A DNA stretch of 6,625 bases from Deltaproteobacteria bacterium (lineage in GTDB: Bacteria; Desulfobacterota; Dissulfuribacteria; Dissulfuribacterales; UBA3076), in NCBI GenBank assembly GCA_027004315.1, contig JALTHV010000329.1, forward strand, positions 1 to 6,625. The letters run 5' to 3'. Made by a program: the position numbers and the translations under genes. Of this stretch, positions 5,271-6,625 are shown piece after piece (the stretch's first letter is position 1; each line of letters opens with the position of its first letter). The notes under the pieces are model-generated. The model was not told the origin of the DNA. It did not search any database and saw nothing but the letters and a program-made list of their open reading frames with translations.

Positions 5271-5519
5271 ATGAAATATAAAATTGAATTCAAACCAAGA
5301 GCTTTGAAAAATTGCAGGAAAATTCCCAAACCTCAGTTAATGCGTATTTTTGAGCAAATTGAAATGATGTCTAGCGGACTAAAAGGTGATGTAAAACATT
5401 TAACAAATTTTACTCCAGAGTATCGGTTAAGAGTTGGCAACTACAGAATTCTCTTCGAAATAGAGGAAGATAAATTAATTATTTACCGGATTCGTCATCG
5501 TAAAGAGGCCTATAAGTAA
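5271..5519 (+). CDS. RelE/ParE-family toxin
   Basis: This 82-residue protein has the RelE/ParE fold signature: an N-terminal MKYKIEFKPRALKNCRKIPK strand-helix, a helical middle (about 20-36), then VKHLTN...YRLRVGNYRILFEIEEDKLIIYRIRHRKEAYK, where R-L-R-V-G-N-Y-R (52-59) and the basic RIRHRKEAYK tail (73-82) are characteristic. RelE members cleave mRNA on the ribosome and ParE members poison gyrase; the sequence alone does not separate them cleanly, though the short basic tail fits RelE better. The ATG at 5271 gives the family-like N-terminus. In-frame starts at 5247 and 5220 would extend it back toward or into attC site 3 and are unlikely. No strong ribosome binding site precedes 5271. The toxin lies before its antitoxin, the reverse of the vapBC order. 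Confidence 0.84.
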   Translation: MKYKIEFKPRALKNCRKIPKPQLMRIFEQIEMMSSGLKGDVKHLTNFTPEYRLRVGNYRILFEIEEDKLIIYRIRHRKEAYK

Positions 5520-5531
5520 AGGAGGCGTATT

Positions 5532-5732
5532 ATGATTTCAATAAACACACAAGTACTTGAAAAAAATGGTAAAAAACAGTTTGTTGTTCTTCCATATGAA
5601 GACTTTTTAAAATTACAGGAAGAGCTGGCATGTTATGATGACCTTCGAATTTTACGTGAGGCAAAAAGAGAGGAACAAGACGCTCCTTCGGTTAGTCTTG
5701 AAGAAGCCAAAACTATTTTGAACATAAGATAG
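5532..5732 (+). CDS. Phd/YefM-like antitoxin of the RelE-type toxin
   Basis: This 66-residue protein is predicted to neutralise the RelE/ParE-like toxin encoded 12 bases upstream. NTQVLEKNGKKQFVVLPYEDFLKLQEEL (5-32) is typical of the small Phd/YefM-related antitoxins that follow RelE-type toxins, and the acidic C-terminal half (DDLRILREAKREEQDAPSVSLEEAKTILNI) is the toxin-binding region. A strong GGAGG (5521-5525) lies 6 bases from the ATG, much better than the toxin's own start signal. Such an imbalance favours antitoxin excess. The stop TAG at 5730-5732 overlaps the left end of attC site 4. Together with the toxin it makes up integron cassette C. Confidence 0.82.
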   Translation: MISINTQVLEKNGKKQFVVLPYEDFLKLQEELACYDDLRILREAKREEQDAPSVSLEEAKTILNIR

Positions 5733-5862
5733 CGAACAAAGGCATGAAGAGGGACGCCAAATAGCGCGACGAGTTTTCCAAGTCTCTGCTCCGGATAAAG
5801 ACTGATGTTTCTCCAAAGTCTGTGCTCCGCATATTTGGCGCCCCTTATGCCTGCCGTTCGCT
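5731..5862 (+). other. attC-like recombination site 4 (long apical region)
   Basis: The R boxes AGCGAAC (5731-5737) and GTTCGCT (5856-5862) are perfectly complementary. The L region pairs as GGCAT(G)AAG(A)GGG(A)CGCCAAAT against ATTTGGCGCCCCTTATGCC, with extra bases on the left arm only. At 132 bp it is much longer than the other three; its apical part carries an imperfect direct repeat (CCAAGTCTCTGCTCCG at 5778-5793, CCAAAGTCTGTGCTCCG at 5813-5829). Long, structured apical regions are known in attC sites such as the Vibrio VCRs. It closes cassette C and opens cassette D. Confidence 0.76.
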
Positions 5863-5879
5863 GATCAAAACTGATTCAA

Positions 5880-6044
5880 CCTAAGTTGAGCGATTCTCGA
5901 TTCCCCAAATGGGTTATCTATTTAAAATTATAGAGATTTATTGGAATTAGCTCTTTCACCCAATGGGTGAAAACGGATTTTTAAATAAATTTTATAGAAT
6001 CAGTAAGTTATGTATATTTTCAGAAAAGAATCGCTCGACTTAGG
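5880..6044. mobile_element. 165-bp MITE with TTCAA target duplication
   Basis: The ends CCTAAGTTGAGCGATTCT (5880-5897) and, inverted, 6027-6044 match at 17 of 18 positions. They are flanked by an exact 5-bp direct repeat TTCAA (5875-5879 and 6045-6049). There is no coding capacity; the AT-rich interior has a perfect hairpin TTTCACCC/GGGTGAAA (5954-5961, 5965-5972, 3-nt loop). A 5-bp duplication and ends starting with C would fit the IS1634 family, and an IS1634-type transposase remnant lies about 180 bp away, but I could not match the ends to a known element. It is inserted a few bases after the cleavage point of attC site 4, in the leader of cassette D. Confidence 0.72.
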
Positions 6045-6109
6045 TTCAATAAATAGCCTCTAAGTATTTAGAGCAGAAATGCAAAAGCTTCCGAAGGATA
6101 TGATACAGA

Positions 6110-6229
6110 ATGCCTGAAATAAGCAGATTTTTTGGGATTGTGATTGCCATGTATTATAGAGATCATTTACCTCCGCACTTTCACGCTAAATATGCTGGAC
6201 AAAGGGCTGCTTTCTCGATTAAAGAACTT
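6110..6229 (+). pseudogene. DUF4160 family gene, 5' fragment
   Basis: The first 40 codons, MPEISRFFGIVIAMYYRDHL then PPHFHAKYAGQRAAFSIKEL, match the conserved N-terminal half of DUF4160 proteins, with the characteristic PPHFHAKY. The function of the family is unknown; its genes often sit beside a DUF2442 gene and have been noted in toxin-antitoxin-like and cassette contexts. After about 6229 the similarity stops because minus-strand transposase sequence begins; the frame runs on to 6301 but with unrelated residues. GAAGGA (6093-6098) lies 11 bases before the ATG. This would have been the gene of integron cassette D. The second half of the protein and any partner gene are missing. Confidence 0.72.
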
Positions 6230-6529
6230 AATAGGATCATTGTTTGGTACCTGTGCCAAATCCCTGTACTCATCAAGTTTCACCGATCCGACAAAATTTA
6301 GTTTCAGGGAATCAAGCAAGGCAAAATTTTTTGCAGAATTATTCCCTTTGTCGAAGATGAGAGTTGTCTGGGGTACAGCGCAATTTTCCCCGGAAAGCTC
6401 GTTGAGAAACCCATGGAATTTCTTCAACATCAACGGAAACTGTTTGGCGTCATTACGATTTCCCTCATAAATATCATAGAACAATGGGACATGGCTGTCT
6501 TCGCCACCACCAGATATCAAGGAGTTACA
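6230..6529 (-). pseudogene. IS1634/IS4-type transposase, internal fragment
   Basis: On the minus strand a frame of about 100 codons reads ISGGGEDSHVPLFYDIYEGN, RNDAKQFP, TLIFDKGNNSAKNFALLDSL, LNFVGSVKLDE and LAQVPNNDP. These match the central part of IS1634/IS4-type DDE transposases: the VPLFxDxYEGNxxD block and the second catalytic Asp in IFDKGNN. The first Asp region upstream is not in frame (a stop lies about five codons before ISGGG), and the C-terminal Glu region is absent because the match ends near 6230 at the DUF4160 junction. There is no start codon of its own. It is a dead internal remnant, not an intact insertion sequence. The limits are approximate, and no terminal inverted repeats or target duplication were found. 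Confidence 0.75.
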
Positions 6530-6625
6530 TCGCTAAATCATGGAAAATACTGATAACTTTAGGACTAATATGGGTCAGGAGTCGGCCATGGACAGCGGTA
6601 GCAAATTGTTCGGTTGTTGAAGCGC
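6530..6625. other. Unassigned window edge
   Basis: No gene is supported. On the minus strand one frame stays open from the edge to a TAA near 6527, ending LLTHISPKVISIFHDLAM; it could be frameshifted upstream transposase sequence, but I do not recognise it. CAGCGGTAGC at 6593-6602 also occurs in the palindromic repeat at 134-143, which may be chance. Confidence 0.3.

Larger units (their letters stand above)
3551..5862 (+). mobile_element. Integron gene-cassette array without a visible integrase (CALIN-like)
   Basis: Four attC-like sites in the same orientation (3551-3608, 4333-4404, 5176-5237, 5731-5862) bound three cassettes of about 796, 833 and 625 bp. Each cassette has its gene or genes on the + strand, and the last stop codon lies at or just before the next attC in cassettes B and C. 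The sites share an architecture rather than a sequence: complementary R boxes, a short unpaired spacer, complementary L boxes, and extra unpaired bases only on the left arm. That is the attC signature recognised by IntI as a folded bottom strand. No intI is in the window, so this is either the distal part of a larger chromosomal integron or a cluster of attC sites lacking an integrase. Two of the three cassettes are toxin-antitoxin pairs, typical array cargo. Confidence 0.78.

Noticed and set aside
5117..5329. 70-codon minus-strand frame with a hydrophobic N-terminus
   Set aside because: It crosses attC site 3 and the toxin start and is antisense to both; the hydrophobic look comes from AT-rich antisense composition.
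6144..6470. 108-codon + strand frame over the transposase remnant
   Set aside because: It is antisense to clearly recognisable transposase residues and has no protein-family resemblance.
6593..6602. CAGCGGTAGC shared with the palindromic repeat
   Set aside because: Ten bases without the flanking arms or GTAA end is too little to call another copy at the window edge.

Overview
The window looks like a chromosomal piece of a Gram-negative bacterium. It carries lptF and lptG, the inner-membrane permeases of the lipopolysaccharide export machine. Protein style, moderate GC in the core genes, and the mix of IS66-type repeats, an IS1634-type transposase and integron cassettes would suit a Desulfobacterota-like (deltaproteobacterial) lineage, but that placement is inference. 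No rRNA, tRNA or CRISPR was seen.

Region 1 (1-492) has no confident gene. It holds a 204-bp non-coding mobile element (77-280) with perfect 18-bp terminal inverted repeats, GTAA ends and a perfect 8-bp target duplication, which is an IS66-type MITE signature. A long palindromic core lies nested inside it. Region 2 (493-3321) is a tight + strand operon, lptF-lptG-nth, with a few bases between genes. Region 3 (3322-3550) holds a second copy of the palindromic core, so the operon is bracketed by the two copies.

Region 4 (3551-5862) is the most notable part. It is AT-richer and is best read as an integron gene-cassette array without a visible integrase (CALIN-like). Four attC-like sites lie at 3551-3608, 4333-4404, 5176-5237 and 5731-5862. 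Each has paired R boxes, an unpaired spacer, paired L boxes and unpaired extra bases (a G and an A) on the left arm only, so all four face the same way as the genes. They bound three complete cassettes. Cassette A is a Phd/VapB antitoxin plus VapC PIN toxin, with its own sigma70-type promoter overlapped by a palindromic operator candidate. Cassette B is a broken gene: an in-frame TGA and a poly-A frameshift separate an unrecognised N-terminal part from a C-terminal part with an R-x4-H HEPN-like motif. Cassette C is a RelE/ParE-like toxin followed by a Phd/YefM-like antitoxin. Two of the three cassettes are therefore toxin-antitoxin modules, a cargo known to stabilise cassette arrays.

Region 5 (5857-6625) starts a fourth cassette that has been damaged. 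A 165-bp MITE with a 5-bp TTCAA target duplication (5880-6044) sits in its leader. Its DUF4160 gene is cut after about 40 codons by a minus-strand IS1634/IS4-type transposase remnant. Overall, a conserved envelope/DNA-repair operon is followed directly by a mobile cassette array eroded by small transposable elements.
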